DNA of 41,420 nt from contig JBFMCN010000097.1 of NCBI GenBank assembly GCA_040754475.1, positions 1-41,420 on the forward strand. Direction: 5' to 3'. The notes under the pieces are model-generated. The model was given only the letters and a program-made list of their open reading frames with translations, ran no database searches and was not told the DNA's origin. Below are positions 31,488 through 40,278 of this stretch, piece by piece. A program made the position numbers and the translations under genes. The DNA comes from JAJPHY01 sp040754475 (GTDB lineage Bacteria; Actinomycetota; UBA4738; HRBIN12). The stretch's first letter is position 1. Each line of letters opens with the position of its first letter.

Positions 31488-32207
31488 ATGGCGATCAAGG
31501 GAAGGGGCAAGTCCAAGGCCCGCAAAGCGGTGACCTCCGGGCCGCGTCCGACATATGTGCCGGTCAAGCGGCCGCTGCTCGCGCGGCGAGGCTTCCAGAT
31601 CACGGCGCTCGTGCTGGTGGCCGGCCTTGCGGTCGGCGGGATCTCGTACGGCCTGGCAAAGGAGCGGACGAAGCAGCGCGAGGAGGAGCTGGCCGCGAGC
31701 AAGCGGGCTGCAACGACTCGGTACCAGAGTGCCGTGGAGGCGGCACTGTCGAAGGTCGGCGGGCAGGTCTCCGCGAGCGCGTTCAGTGTCCTACCGGTCC
31801 TCCAGAGGGACCTGGACTGGCTGCGCACGGGCGACATCGTTGCGGAGAGCGCCGCGCGGGACGCGGCGGGAGCGGCCAGGAGCGCGAAGCGGGCCGCCGC
31901 CGACATGACCAAGATCCGTCCCGCGAGGATCTTCGGGTCCAAGGGCTTCGGACCCGGGTTCGTGAGAGATGGGCTGAACTCACACGCCAAGATGCTGAAC
32001 GCGCTGAAGCTCTACGAGACAGCCGCTCGGCTCCTGGAGATGGCAGCCAACACGGATGCGGACGAGCAGTCCGAGTTGCTCGACCGCGCCTCGGGCGTGC
32101 TCGATGTCGCATCCACGCTCTTCGACGACGGGTATGGGGACTACCTCAACGTCCTGTGGGAAGCGGGGCTGTTCGCCCCTTCCGCCCCCACTGGCTCCGG
32201 CGGCTGA
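31488..32207 (+). CDS. Membrane-anchored protein of unknown function
   Basis: This 239-aa protein has a basic N-terminus (KGRGKSKARKAVTSG), one membrane helix near residues 35-55 (ITALVLVAGLAVGGISYGLA) and a long helical, Ala/Lys/Glu-rich outer domain (residues 60-230) with possible coiled coil. It has no enzyme motif. ATG 31488 is chosen, with GGGGTG in front; GTG 31482 would add two residues. Its stop overlaps the hydrolase ATG. The place after tatC suggests an envelope role, by context only. Confidence 0.78.
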   Translation: MAIKGRGKSKARKAVTSGPRPTYVPVKRPLLARRGFQITALVLVAGLAVGGISYGLAKERTKQREEELAASKRAATTRYQSAVEAALSKVGGQVSASAFSVLPVLQRDLDWLRTGDIVAESAARDAAGAARSAKRAAADMTKIRPARIFGSKGFGPGFVRDGLNSHAKMLNALKLYETAARLLEMAANTDADEQSELLDRASGVLDVASTLFDDGYGDYLNVLWEAGLFAPSAPTGSGG

Positions 32208-32944
32208 TGGCCGACGGGCTCCTGCTGCTGCACGCATTCCCCCTGGACGCGCGCATGTGGGATCCGCAGCGTTCCAGGCTTCCTCCCGGCTTGCCTGTGT
32301 CGGCACCGCATATGCCGGGCTTCGGCGGTACCGAGCGGACGGGAGCGGTGATGACCATGCGATCCGCAGCCGAGCGCGCACTGTCCGATCTCCACCGGGC
32401 CGGTATCGAACGCGCGGTCGTCTGCGGGCTCTCGATGGGGGGGTACGTCGCCTTCGAGCTGTGGCGCGCTGCGTCCGCGGTCGTGGCCGGCCTCGTCCTC
32501 GCGAACACCAGGGCTGGCGCGGACACGAGCGAAGGAGCGGCCAACCGCCGGGCCCTTGCCGATCGACTACGAGCCGAAGGGAGCGGCTTTCTGACGGAGG
32601 ACCCGCCGGCGTTGCTCTCCGAGTCCGCCCCGCCCGAGCTACACGCATTCGTGCGGGAGCTGATCGCCGAGCAGCCGGCTGAGGCGATCGCCGCCGCCTC
32701 CCTAGGCATGGCCGCCCGCCCGGACTCGACGCCGGATCTCGGCCGGATCGACGTTCCGACGCTCGTGGTCACTTCCAGCCGCGATACGTTGATTCCACCA
32801 GAGACCTCTGCGGCCATGGCCTCGCGGGTCCCCGAGGCGAGGCTCGCCGTCATTGAGGACGCCGGGCATCTGTCGAACATCGAAGCGCCGGACGAGTTCA
32901 CCGGACTCCTGGCGGCGCACATCGCCCGCTGCGGAGTCGGATGA
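32207..32944 (+). CDS. Alpha/beta hydrolase
   Basis: This 245-aa alpha/beta-fold hydrolase shows the oxyanion segment LLHAFPLDARMW, nucleophile Ser in GLSMGGY, acid Asp in TSSRDTLIPP and His in EDAGHLSNIEAPDEF. It resembles 3-oxoadipate enol-lactonase-type enzymes (PcaD), but no pathway partners are nearby, so the substrate is open. ATG 32207 overlaps the upstream stop as TGATG; the longer open frame back to 31439 is a shadow. Confidence 0.88.
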   Translation: MADGLLLLHAFPLDARMWDPQRSRLPPGLPVSAPHMPGFGGTERTGAVMTMRSAAERALSDLHRAGIERAVVCGLSMGGYVAFELWRAASAVVAGLVLANTRAGADTSEGAANRRALADRLRAEGSGFLTEDPPALLSESAPPELHAFVRELIAEQPAEAIAAASLGMAARPDSTPDLGRIDVPTLVVTSSRDTLIPPETSAAMASRVPEARLAVIEDAGHLSNIEAPDEFTGLLAAHIARCGVG

Positions 32945-32971
32945 GCTACCGGCGGGCCACAGGACCGCCCG

Positions 32972-32977
32972 TAGACT
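32972..32977 (+). promoter_or_regulatory. Leaderless promoter -10 box of helY
   Basis: TAGACT ends 7 nt before GTG 32985 with no ribosome-binding site between. It supports the GTG start over the longer frame that begins at 32853. Confidence 0.5.
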
Positions 32978-32984
32978 TGCCTCC

Positions 32985-35639
32985 GTGATCGATGCGAAGC
33001 ACTTCGCCCTCCGGTACCCGTTCGTCCTCGACGACTTCCAGCTCCAAGCGATCGATGCCCTCGCCGCAGGGGACTCCGTGCTCGTGGCGGCACCGACCGG
33101 CTCGGGCAAGACGGTCGTCGCGGAGTTCTCGATCGAACGCGCGCTTGCGCTGGGTGGCAAGTGCTTCTACACGACGCCGCTCAAGGCTCTCTCGAACCAG
33201 AAGTTCGGCGACCTCGTGGAGAGGCACGGGCCCGGGAAGGTAGGTCTCCTCACAGGGGACAACACGATCAACTCCGAGGCGCCCGTCGTCGTCATGACGA
33301 CGGAGGTGCTGCGGAACATGCTCTACGAGAGGAGCCCTACTCTGCAGGGGCTCCTCTCAGTCGTGCTGGACGAGGTCCACTACCTCCAGGATCCGTACCG
33401 CGGAGCCGTGTGGGAGGAAGTCTTGATTCACCTGCCGCTGTCGGTGTCGGTCGTCTGCCTCTCGGCGACCATCTCGAACGCGGAGGAGTTCGGCGAGTGG
33501 ATCGGGACGCTCCGCGGTCCAACCCGGGTCGTGATCGAGGAGAAACGCCCTGTTCCCCTCGAGCACCACTACCTGATCGGCCGAGATCTCCATCCGATGC
33601 ACGTCCCGCGGAACGGAGAGCTCGCACCGAACCCCTACATCGTCTCGCTCGACCGCGAGGAGGTTCGGTACAAGACGTACTACCGGCGCGGTTCGGGAAC
33701 GCCTCAACACCAGCGGATCGCGCGCCCGCGCGAGGGCCACCGCCGGGTGTACGTGCCCCGACGCGAGGAGGTGGTCGAGGTCCTGGCGGAGAGGGGCATG
33801 CTCCCGGCGATCTACTTCGTCTTCAGCCGCGCCGGGTGCGACCGGAGCGTCGAGTGGCTCACCGGGAGCGGTATCCGCCTAACGACCCCGGAGGAGGTGG
33901 AGCGGATCCGCGAGTTCGCCGAACTCCGAGCGGCCTGGATGGACGACGAGGACCTCGAGACGCTCGGCTTCTACGTGTTCGCCGACGCGTTGGCCACCGG
34001 GATCGCCGCCCATCACGCCGGGATGCTCCCGGTGTTCAAGGAGACCGTCGAGGAGCTGTTCGAAGCCGGGCTCGTGAAGGTCGTGTTCGCAACCGAGACG
34101 CTGTCGCTCGGTATCAACATGCCGGCCAAGTCCGTCGTGATCGAGGATCTGTGGAAGTTCCAGGGCGAGCGGCACGAGTTCCTGACGCCCGGCGAGTACA
34201 CGCAGCTCACCGGCCGCGCCGGTCGCCGTGGGATCGACGAGCTGGGACACGCGATCGTGGTGTTCCAGAGGCAGGTCCCGTTCGAGCGGGTCGCTTCGCT
34301 CGCATCCACGCGCACCTACGAGCTCACCTCGTCGTTCCGCCCTTCCTACAACATGGCCGTGAACCTGGTGAGGAACTACTCACGCGAGCAGGCGCACCGC
34401 CTGCTCGACTCCTCGTTCGCCCAGTTCCTGGCCGACCGCGGCATCGTGGCACTCGAGCGGCAACTCGAGCGAGACAATGCGGACCTGGAGGGTCATCAAG
34501 GGCGGCTGCGGTGCGATCTCGGTGACTTCTCCGAGTACTGGGGGCTGCGTGAGAGGGCTGATCGGATCCGGGAGGAGGCTCGCAAGGGCGGCGAACGCCT
34601 TCGGGCCGAGAGCGTGCGGGCGGCTCTGGCGAGCCTTCGGCCGGGCGAGGTGATCCTCGTCGCGCGCGCCCGGCGTCGCGGGCTGGCCATCGTCCTGTCG
34701 GTGCGAGACGGGCGGCCGACGGTGCTCTCGCAAGACCGCAAGTCGTTTCGCCTCTCATCGCGGGACTTCCAAGACCCGCCCGCGGCGTTGACGACCATCC
34801 CCCTTCCAAGGGTGGGGAGCGCTCGCAGCGCGAGGTTCCGGCGGGACCTCGCCGCCCGACTGAACACGCTGGACGTTCGTCTTCCCAAGCCGACCAAGAG
34901 ACGGGTGGACGCCAGGGCCGAGCAGGAGGCCACGCGGCTGGAGCGGCGGGCCGAGCGGCATCCATGCCACGCGTGTCCGGATCGAGCTGAGCACGAGCGC
35001 TGGGCAGTCCGAGCGCGCCAGCTCGAGCAGCGCATCCGTGGGGTCGAGCGGCGGATCCACACGAGAACCGAGACCCTCGCGCGCCAGTTCGAGCGGGTCC
35101 TCGGGGTCCTGGAGGATCTTGAATACGTCCAGGGATTCGCGATCCAGCCGAAGGGGCAGATGCTCGCCAGGATCTACGGCGACGGGGATATCCTGATCGC
35201 CGAGGCGCTGGCGGAGGGGCTGCTGGACGACCTCTCTGCCGCCGAGACCGCAGCGCTGATCTCGGTGTTCGTGTACGAGTCGCGTGAGCGTGTGCCGCAC
35301 CGTGGCGAGATGCCGACCAGCGAGAGCGCACAACGATACGAACGCCTGCTGGGCCTCTACCGGAGAATCCGGAGGCTTGAGGATGCCCACCACGTCGAGC
35401 TGTGCCGCGAGCTGGAGGCCGGGTTCGCGACACCGGTCTTCCACTGGGCGGAGGGCAGGCCGCTCGAGTACGTGCTCGGCGAGATCGATCTTGCCCCAGG
35501 CGACTTCGTCCGCAGCTGTAGGCAGCTGCTGGACCTCCTGCGTCAGATCGGGGACGTCGTGGGGGAGCAGTTGGCCGGTCGCATCCGGCAGGCGGCCGAC
35601 GCGGTCAATCGAGGTGTGGTCGCCTACACGGGCGTCTGA
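32985..35639 (+). CDS. helY: Ski2/Mtr4-like DEAD/DEAH-box helicase HelY
   Basis: This 884-aa superfamily 2 helicase, probably an RNA helicase, corresponds to the gene that follows tatC in mycobacteria. It shows motif I APTGSGKT at 36-43, TTPLKALSNQKF (Ia), DEVHYL (II), SATISN (III), the long accessory segment with HHAGMLPVFKE and motif VI TGRAGRRGID. The C-terminal half carries the actinobacterial HPCHACPDRAEHERW motif and a DSHCT-like helical end. GTG 32985 gives MIDAKHFALRYPFVLDDFQ, fitting the start of the Q-motif region. Confidence 0.94.
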   Translation: MIDAKHFALRYPFVLDDFQLQAIDALAAGDSVLVAAPTGSGKTVVAEFSIERALALGGKCFYTTPLKALSNQKFGDLVERHGPGKVGLLTGDNTINSEAPVVVMTTEVLRNMLYERSPTLQGLLSVVLDEVHYLQDPYRGAVWEEVLIHLPLSVSVVCLSATISNAEEFGEWIGTLRGPTRVVIEEKRPVPLEHHYLIGRDLHPMHVPRNGELAPNPYIVSLDREEVRYKTYYRRGSGTPQHQRIARPREGHRRVYVPRREEVVEVLAERGMLPAIYFVFSRAGCDRSVEWLTGSGIRLTTPEEVERIREFAELRAAWMDDEDLETLGFYVFADALATGIAAHHAGMLPVFKETVEELFEAGLVKVVFATETLSLGINMPAKSVVIEDLWKFQGERHEFLTPGEYTQLTGRAGRRGIDELGHAIVVFQRQVPFERVASLASTRTYELTSSFRPSYNMAVNLVRNYSREQAHRLLDSSFAQFLADRGIVALERQLERDNADLEGHQGRLRCDLGDFSEYWGLRERADRIREEARKGGERLRAESVRAALASLRPGEVILVARARRRGLAIVLSVRDGRPTVLSQDRKSFRLSSRDFQDPPAALTTIPLPRVGSARSARFRRDLAARLNTLDVRLPKPTKRRVDARAEQEATRLERRAERHPCHACPDRAEHERWAVRARQLEQRIRGVERRIHTRTETLARQFERVLGVLEDLEYVQGFAIQPKGQMLARIYGDGDILIAEALAEGLLDDLSAAETAALISVFVYESRERVPHRGEMPTSESAQRYERLLGLYRRIRRLEDAHHVELCRELEAGFATPVFHWAEGRPLEYVLGEIDLAPGDFVRSCRQLLDLLRQIGDVVGEQLAGRIRQAADAVNRGVVAYTGV

Positions 35640-35651
35640 CCGGCACCCGGT

Positions 35652-35657
35652 TAGGAT
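35652..35657 (+). promoter_or_regulatory. -10 box of the diacylglycerol-kinase-family gene
   Basis: TAGGAT lies 9 nt before ATG 35667, giving a transcript with almost no leader. Confidence 0.45.
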
Positions 35658-35666
35658 TCACCCGCC

Positions 35667-36593
35667 ATGCCGAGCCCGTTCGGAGAGCTCACCGTGATCG
35701 TCAACCCCCACGCGGGGAAGAAGCGAGTGGGGGAGGGGGTTCCCGAGCTGGAGCGCACGCTCCAGGCGCGCGGCCTGCCGTACCGCCTGCTTAGCACAGA
35801 GGGTCCGGGGGACGCCACGCGGTTCGCGCGTGAGGCTCTCAGGAGCGGTAGTCGCTTCCTTGTGGCGGTCGGCGGCGACGGCACGGTACACGAGGTCGTG
35901 AACGGCATGTTCGCCGACGGAGATCCGATCGCCCGCCGGGCCGTCCTTGGCGTCGTCGCCGCAGGGTCCGGATGCGACTTCGTACGGACTTTCGGATTGC
36001 CCGGCGACGTCACTCGCTCCTGTCAGCACCTCCTGGGGGAGAACACGTATCCGCTGGACGTCGGGAGGATCACCTGTGTCGGCCCCCACGGCGAGAGCGT
36101 CGTGCAGTACTTTCACAACGTGGCGGAGGCGGGGCTCGGTGGGGCCGTCACCGCCCGAGCGGAGCGCCTGCCGAAGGGGCTCGGACAGACGAAGTACTTC
36201 GCCGCGTTCTGGCTCACGCTGCCGCGATTCAAGCTCGCTCACGTCCGCCTGCAGGCCGACCAGAGAAGCTATGAGGGCCCGGCCGTCATGGTGATCGTCG
36301 CGAACTGCCAGTACTACGGGGGCGGGATGAAGATCTCACCGCGCTCCTATCCAGGCGACGGGGTTCTCGACGTGCTCGTCTTCGAAGGGCCGAAGTCCGA
36401 CGCTGTCACACTGCTTCCCAGGGTGTATCGCGGAGAGCACATCCCCCACGAACACATCCAAGAACTCCGTGTGAAGCACGCACTCGTCGTCGATGCGGAC
36501 AGACCGCTTCCGATCGAGGCCGACGGAGAGGTGCTCGGCTTCACGCCGGCAACCTTCGAGGTCCTTCCCCAGGCCGTCTCTGTGAAGTTGTAG
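35667..36593 (+). CDS. Diacylglycerol/lipid kinase family protein
   Basis: This 308-aa cytoplasmic lipid kinase-like protein has the DAGK catalytic motifs VIVNPHAGKKR at the start and VAVGGDGTVHEVVNGM (about 70-85), then the substrate part with YYGGGMKISPRSYPGDGVLDV. It probably phosphorylates a lipid such as diacylglycerol or makes phosphatidylinositol-mannoside-type precursors; the substrate cannot be told from sequence. Its last 25 codons (ADGEVLGFTP...) are repeated in degraded form at 37265-37335. Confidence 0.92.
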   Translation: MPSPFGELTVIVNPHAGKKRVGEGVPELERTLQARGLPYRLLSTEGPGDATRFAREALRSGSRFLVAVGGDGTVHEVVNGMFADGDPIARRAVLGVVAAGSGCDFVRTFGLPGDVTRSCQHLLGENTYPLDVGRITCVGPHGESVVQYFHNVAEAGLGGAVTARAERLPKGLGQTKYFAAFWLTLPRFKLAHVRLQADQRSYEGPAVMVIVANCQYYGGGMKISPRSYPGDGVLDVLVFEGPKSDAVTLLPRVYRGEHIPHEHIQELRVKHALVVDADRPLPIEADGEVLGFTPATFEVLPQAVSVKL

Positions 36594-36640
36594 GCGTCTC
36601 AGGGAGCTCTCTTCGCTCAGCCGCCGGAAGTCGAGGGAAC

Positions 36641-37195
36641 CTACTCCCTGCTTAGCAGGACATAGAACGCGTATTCACCCGAGAAGGTGCTCGAGCCCTC
36701 AACACCCTCGCCCAGGTAGACACCTCCGCTGAACCCGTTGCCCCGGATCAAGTAGACGGTGTACTTGGCGCTCGCCGACCTGCCGTCGATCCTGTCCTCG
36801 ATCGTCCACCCGTTCTTCGGCAGGTTCTCGTCGAAGAAGGAGCGAAGCTCTTGGAGGCTCTTATCGCACGAGAAGAACACTGAGTACTTGTCGCTCCGGC
36901 TGAACGAGTACACGGGCCCGGCGTCATCGGGGATCGGGACCGATTCCGGGAAACCCTCCGGAAGCGTGCCGCCCCCGATATCGATGGTCCGGCCGCCGCT
37001 CGAGACCACGGTGGGGGAAGCGGTTTCGGTCGGACTGGCAGTGGAGCCGGCCGTGGAGCTGGTCGTGGAGCTGGTCGCCGCCCCCGTCTCCGATGCCTGA
37101 CCGACGTTGGTCTCGGTGGGGTTCTCGGAGCATGCGGCGGCGACGACGACGGTCGCCAGCGCGGCGATGACCGAAACGATCCTCCTCCTGAACAT
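36641..37195 (-). CDS. Small secreted lipoprotein, unknown family (copy 1)
   Basis: This 184-aa lipoprotein has a signal peptide with lipobox VAAAC (Cys22), a Thr/Ser-rich linker (about 30-65) and a globular domain of roughly 110 residues. Marks of the domain are IDIGGGTLPEGFPESVPIPDD, LRSFFDENLPKNGWTIE, GNGFSGGVYLGEGVEGSSTFSGEYAFYVLL. ATG 37195 follows AGGAGGT. It is convergent with the kinase gene (48 nt apart). The family is not known to me; copy 2 lies at 37351. Confidence 0.85.
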   Translation of the reverse strand: MFRRRIVSVIAALATVVVAAACSENPTETNVGQASETGAATSSTTSSTAGSTASPTETASPTVVSSGGRTIDIGGGTLPEGFPESVPIPDDAGPVYSFSRSDKYSVFFSCDKSLQELRSFFDENLPKNGWTIEDRIDGRSASAKYTVYLIRGNGFSGGVYLGEGVEGSSTFSGEYAFYVLLSRE

Positions 37196-37264
37196 CTGAG
37201 CTACCTCCTAGCGCAAGCCGGTGTGCCCTCGGCCAGCTCGTGGGCGGCCGGGCCGCTTCAGTCG

Positions 37265-37335
37265 CGGCCGACGGCGAAATGCTCGGCTTCACGCCCGAGT
37301 CTTCGACTTCGTCCTGCAAGCGATCGCTGAAACTG
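37265..37335 (+). pseudogene. Relic of the kinase gene 3' end
   Basis: The plus strand reads ADGEMLGFTP and then, after a frameshift, FDFVLQAIAE, matching ADGEVLGFTP-ATFEVLPQAVS at the end of the diacylglycerol-kinase-family gene (36520-36593). The rest of the gene is absent. It sits at the same place relative to lipoprotein copy 2 as the true kinase end does to copy 1. Confidence 0.7.
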
Positions 37336-37350
37336 CAAGCGACCGCAGCG

Positions 37351-37842
37351 CTACGTCTGATTCAGCGTCACCCAGAAAGCGTACTCACCGGAGAAGATGC
37401 CCGAGCCTGGGGCGCCCTCGCCCACGTAGACACCCCCGTTGAACCCATTGCCCTCGATCACGTAGACGGTTCCCGTGCCGGTCGAGGAAGTGAAGTCCGA
37501 CTTGACGGTGATCGTCCACCCGTTGCCCGGAAGGTTCTCATCGAAGAAGGACCGCAGCTCGTCAGAGCTCTGACTGGACGAGAACCAAACGCCGTAGCCT
37601 CCTGAGCTGACCGAGTAGACCGGGGTGGCCCCATCGGGGATGGGGAAGGAGTCCGGGAACCCCTCAGGAAGCGTCCCGCCACCGATGTCGACCGTCGTGC
37701 TCCCGCTTGAGATGGTGGTTGGGGACACGATCACCGGGGAGGTCTGATCCCCCCCGTCAGTGCCCTCGTCGCCCGAACACCCGGTCGCCAGAAGGGCGAT
37801 CAACAGGGCTCCTGCAATCAAGGCGATCCTCTTGCGGTTCAT
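37351..37842 (-). CDS. Small secreted lipoprotein, unknown family (copy 2)
   Basis: This 163-aa paralogue of the lipoprotein at 36641 has lipobox LLATGC after MNRKRIALIAGALLIA, a short Ser/Thr linker and the same globular domain (VDIGGGTLPEGFPDSFPIPDG, LRSFFDENLPGNGWTI, GNGFNGGVYVGEGAPGSG, SGEYAFWVTL). ATG 37842 lies behind GAAGGAG; 20 upstream in-frame residues are not used. The signal peptides of the two copies differ much more than the domains. Confidence 0.85.
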   Translation of the reverse strand: MNRKRIALIAGALLIALLATGCSGDEGTDGGDQTSPVIVSPTTISSGSTTVDIGGGTLPEGFPDSFPIPDGATPVYSVSSGGYGVWFSSSQSSDELRSFFDENLPGNGWTITVKSDFTSSTGTGTVYVIEGNGFNGGVYVGEGAPGSGIFSGEYAFWVTLNQT

Positions 37843-37904
37843 ACGGACTCCTTCCTCTCGTACGCCAGGAGCATACGCCCCAACGCCGACCACGGGGCCC
37901 ACGC

Positions 37905-37992
37905 AGGCGACAGCTCAGCCCAGAACGCGTCCACCCTTGTGGGTGCTGCGATGCCTCGTACCTGACTGAGTAGACCGGAACCGCGCCAAGCA
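37905..37992 (-). pseudogene. Decayed lipoprotein copy 4 (fragment)
   Basis: On the minus strand LGAVPVYSV (near 37990-37964) matches DGATPVYSV of copy 2, and DAFWAEL (near 37929-37909), in another frame, matches YAFWVTL at its end. The roughly 75 residues between them in an intact copy are missing. Confidence 0.5.
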
Positions 37993-38017
37993 CAAGCCCC
38001 CACCCCAGCGGCGGGAC

Positions 38018-38242
38018 CTACTCGGGCACCAGTCCCACGAAGAACGCGTGCTCATCCGGTGGCGCCGGCGCGCCGTGGACGTAGATGCTTCCCTCGAGTC
38101 CGTAGCCCGAGATGTCGTAGCTGGTGGACCGCCGCCTCGGATGTCCGGCCTCCGTTCGTGCCGGTCTCGTCCCTGGAGCACGCAGCCACCGCGACGACGA
38201 GTGCCAATGCCCCGCGATCAGAGCGACGCTTCTGCGGAACAC
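38018..38242 (-). pseudogene. Decayed lipoprotein copy 3
   Basis: The start MFRRSVALIAG behind GGGAGGGGG matches copy 1 (MFRRRIVSVIA). The signal peptide and lipobox continue in another frame (LALVVAVAACSRDETG). The end returns to the first frame as DISGYGLEGSIYVHGAPAP and AFFVGLVPE, matching GNGFNGGVYVGEGAP and YAFWVTL. About 100 residues of the domain are deleted. One frameshift and one internal deletion mark it as a pseudogene. Confidence 0.7.
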
Positions 38243-38275
38243 CTACCCCCTCCCGACACGCGGAGCATACCCCGG

Positions 38276-39664
38276 TCAGCGGCGGGGACGGACCTTCGTC
38301 CCCTCGGGAGTGTCCATGACCTCCAGCCCCATCGCCTGGAGCCGGTTGCGTAGCTCGTCCGCAGTTGCGAAGTCCTTCGCCGAGCGGGCCGCGTCCCGCT
38401 CGGCGACGACCTCCTCCACCTCGTCGGTCGGTGTCCATCCCTCTCTGACGTCCCGCTCGAGGTCGAGACCGAGAACCTGGTCCCACGACGAGAGGAGCGC
38501 GCACTTGTCGCCATCGGGGATACCCGACGACACGAGCTCGTTCAGGACGACCACCGCGCGAGGCATGTTCAGATCGTCCCCAACCGCTTCGCGGAACCGT
38601 TCGTCGTACGCCTTGGCCTCTTCGCCGAGCGTCGCCGAGGGCGTGCCCCACCCGGCCATGCGTTGCCGGAGGCGCTTCACAACACCGTCCGCCTCACGCA
38701 TCTTCTCCTCCGAGAAGTCCATCTCGCTCCGGTACCGGGTCTGGAATGTGAGGTACCGGTAGGAGAGGGGATCGAGGCCCGTGGCCGCGAGATCGCCGAT
38801 GCGCAGGATGTTGCCGGAGGACTTGGCCATCTTCTGCTCCTTGAGGCGCAGGTGGCCCCCGTGGACCCAGATCGAGACGACCTGGCGGCCCACCGATCCC
38901 TCGGACTGCGCTATCTCGTCCTCGTGGTGCGGGAAGATCAGGTCGACACCCCCCGTGTGGATGTCGAACCGCTCCCCGAGGTACTTCATCGACATCGCCG
39001 AGCATTCGATGTGCCAGCCCGGGAACCCTTCACCCCAGGGGCTGTCCCACTTCATCAACCGAGAAGACCCGGCGTTCTTCCACAGAGCGAAGTCGGCGTG
39101 GTGGCGCTTGCTCGGATCCACCTCTAGCTCCTGCCGGTGACCCGCCCGGAGCTTCTCCAGCGTGTTCCCCGAGAGCTTCCCGTATTCGGGAAACGACCGG
39201 ACGTCGTAGTAGACGGTGCCGCCGACCTCATACGCATGGCCCTTCTCCAGGAGCCGCTGGGTCAGCGTGAGCATCTCTGGGATGTGCCCAGTGGCCCTCG
39301 GGTAGACGTGGGCGGGCCTGATGCCGATCGCCCTGGTGTCCTCGAGGAAGGCCTCCGTGTACTTGGCGGCGATCTCCCCGGCCGACAGGCCTTCATCGTC
39401 GACGGCGAGCTGCATCTTGTCCCGCCCGGTGACGCTCACCTCGTCGGTCATGTGGCCGACGTCGGTGATGTTCATCACCAACGTGACCTCGTACCCCTCG
39501 AACTCGAGGGCGCGCCTCACAAGGTCCGTCAGCAGGAAAGTCCTGAGGTTGCCGATGTGTGCGTAGCGGTACACAGTGGGCCCGCACGCGTACATGCGGA
39601 CGTGGCGATCGTCCAGCGGGACGACCTCGTCGAGACGACGCGTGAGGGAGTTGTACAGCCGCAC
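38276..39664 (-). CDS. cysS: Cysteinyl-tRNA synthetase
   Basis: This class I synthetase of about 462 aa charges tRNA-Cys. It has YACGPTVYRYAHIGN (zinc Cys and the HIGH motif), the zinc ligands in WHIECSAMS and HTGGVDLIFPHHEDE, and KMAKSSGN (KMSKS motif). The helical anticodon-binding region follows and the protein ends MDTPEGTKVRPRR. Full length and the C-terminal domain favour CysS over MshC of mycothiol synthesis. I prefer GTG 39664 (MRLYNSLTRR), 9 nt after a -10 box, to GTG 39670. Confidence 0.94.
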   Translation of the reverse strand: MRLYNSLTRRLDEVVPLDDRHVRMYACGPTVYRYAHIGNLRTFLLTDLVRRALEFEGYEVTLVMNITDVGHMTDEVSVTGRDKMQLAVDDEGLSAGEIAAKYTEAFLEDTRAIGIRPAHVYPRATGHIPEMLTLTQRLLEKGHAYEVGGTVYYDVRSFPEYGKLSGNTLEKLRAGHRQELEVDPSKRHHADFALWKNAGSSRLMKWDSPWGEGFPGWHIECSAMSMKYLGERFDIHTGGVDLIFPHHEDEIAQSEGSVGRQVVSIWVHGGHLRLKEQKMAKSSGNILRIGDLAATGLDPLSYRYLTFQTRYRSEMDFSEEKMREADGVVKRLRQRMAGWGTPSATLGEEAKAYDERFREAVGDDLNMPRAVVVLNELVSSGIPDGDKCALLSSWDQVLGLDLERDVREGWTPTDEVEEVVAERDAARSAKDFATADELRNRLQAMGLEVMDTPEGTKVRPRR

Positions 39665-39673
39665 GATCACCTC

Positions 39674-39679
39674 AGCATA
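39674..39679 (-). promoter_or_regulatory. -10 box of cysS
   Basis: On the minus strand TATGCT lies 9 nt before GTG 39664 and in the short gap after asnC. It implies that cysS has its own start of transcription. Confidence 0.45.
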
Positions 39680-39698
39680 CCCGCGACCGACGAAGCGC

Positions 39699-40142
39699 CT
39701 AGGGGCTCAGCGCTCGTCCCTCGAACGGTATCGAGAGGACGACTGTCGTTCTCGTCTGGACGCCGCCCTTCTCGCGCAGGCGGCGGATCAGGTCCTCCAA
39801 ATGCTCTGTGGTCCTTGTTCTGACCTTCAGGACGTAGTTGGCCTCCCCCGCGACGCTGAAGCAGTCCTCCACCTCGTTGAGATCCTCGACTCGCTGAGGC
39901 AGGTCGTCGGCTTGGGTGGGATCGAGCGGCGTGACCGCGATCAGCGCCGTGACCGACAGACCCAGGGCCTCCGGATCCACGATTGCCCGATAGGCACGGA
40001 TGATGCCCGCCTGCTCAAGCTTCCTTACTCGGTCGTGGACGGAGGAAGGAGACAGGCCGGCCCGGCGGCCGATCTCCGCGTAGGTCGCCCTGGCGTCCTC
40101 CTGCAGAGCGGCGATGATCTCCAGGTCGCGATCGTCGAGCAC
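39699..40142 (-). CDS. Lrp/AsnC-family transcriptional regulator
   Basis: This 147-aa feast/famine regulator has an N-terminal helix-turn-helix (LDDRDLEIIAALQEDARATYAEIGRRA, SPSSVHDRVRKLEQAGII) and a C-terminal RAM ligand-binding domain (VEDCFSVAGEANYVLKVRTRTTEHLEDLI). Members sense amino acids as dimers or octamers. GTG 40142 is 6 nt after TATGAT, so the longer frame from 40199 is rejected. It precedes cysS by 34 nt; regulation of cysteine-related genes is only a guess. Confidence 0.92.
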   Translation of the reverse strand: MLDDRDLEIIAALQEDARATYAEIGRRAGLSPSSVHDRVRKLEQAGIIRAYRAIVDPEALGLSVTALIAVTPLDPTQADDLPQRVEDLNEVEDCFSVAGEANYVLKVRTRTTEHLEDLIRRLREKGGVQTRTTVVLSIPFEGRALSP

Positions 40143-40148
40143 GCCCGG

Positions 40149-40154
40149 ATCATA
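40149..40154 (-). promoter_or_regulatory. Leaderless promoter -10 box of asnC
   Basis: On the minus strand TATGAT ends 6 nt before GTG 40142. No Shine-Dalgarno is present. Confidence 0.55.
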
Positions 40155-40206
40155 CGTTCGGCCGGCCCGGGGGAGAACACAACCCCCGATTCGGCCCATT
40201 GCATGA

Positions 40207-40274
40207 CGAGACCCTCGCCGGGTACAAACCAGGGGTCTCGAAGCACGGCCCCCTCTCCCGGGCCGGGAGAGGGG
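40207..40274 (+). other. Two consecutive stem-loops upstream of the RT-like gene
   Basis: Stem 1 pairs CGAGACCC (40207-40214) with GGGTCTCG (40233-40240), with an 18-nt loop. Stem 2 pairs 40250-40260 with 40264-40274 (11 bp perfect, core CTCTCCCG/CGGGAGAG) around GGC and ends 4 nt before the ATG at 40279. The purine-rich GAGAGGGG that would be the ribosome-binding site lies inside stem 2. This could mask translation, terminate an upstream transcript, or be a structured RNA belonging to the RT. Confidence 0.55.
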
Positions 40275-40278
40275 TCAA

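Noticed and set aside
38276..39664. MshC (mycothiol ligase) instead of CysS
   Set aside because: The protein has full CysS length with the C-terminal anticodon-binding part and KMAKS motif; MshC is shorter and lacks that region.
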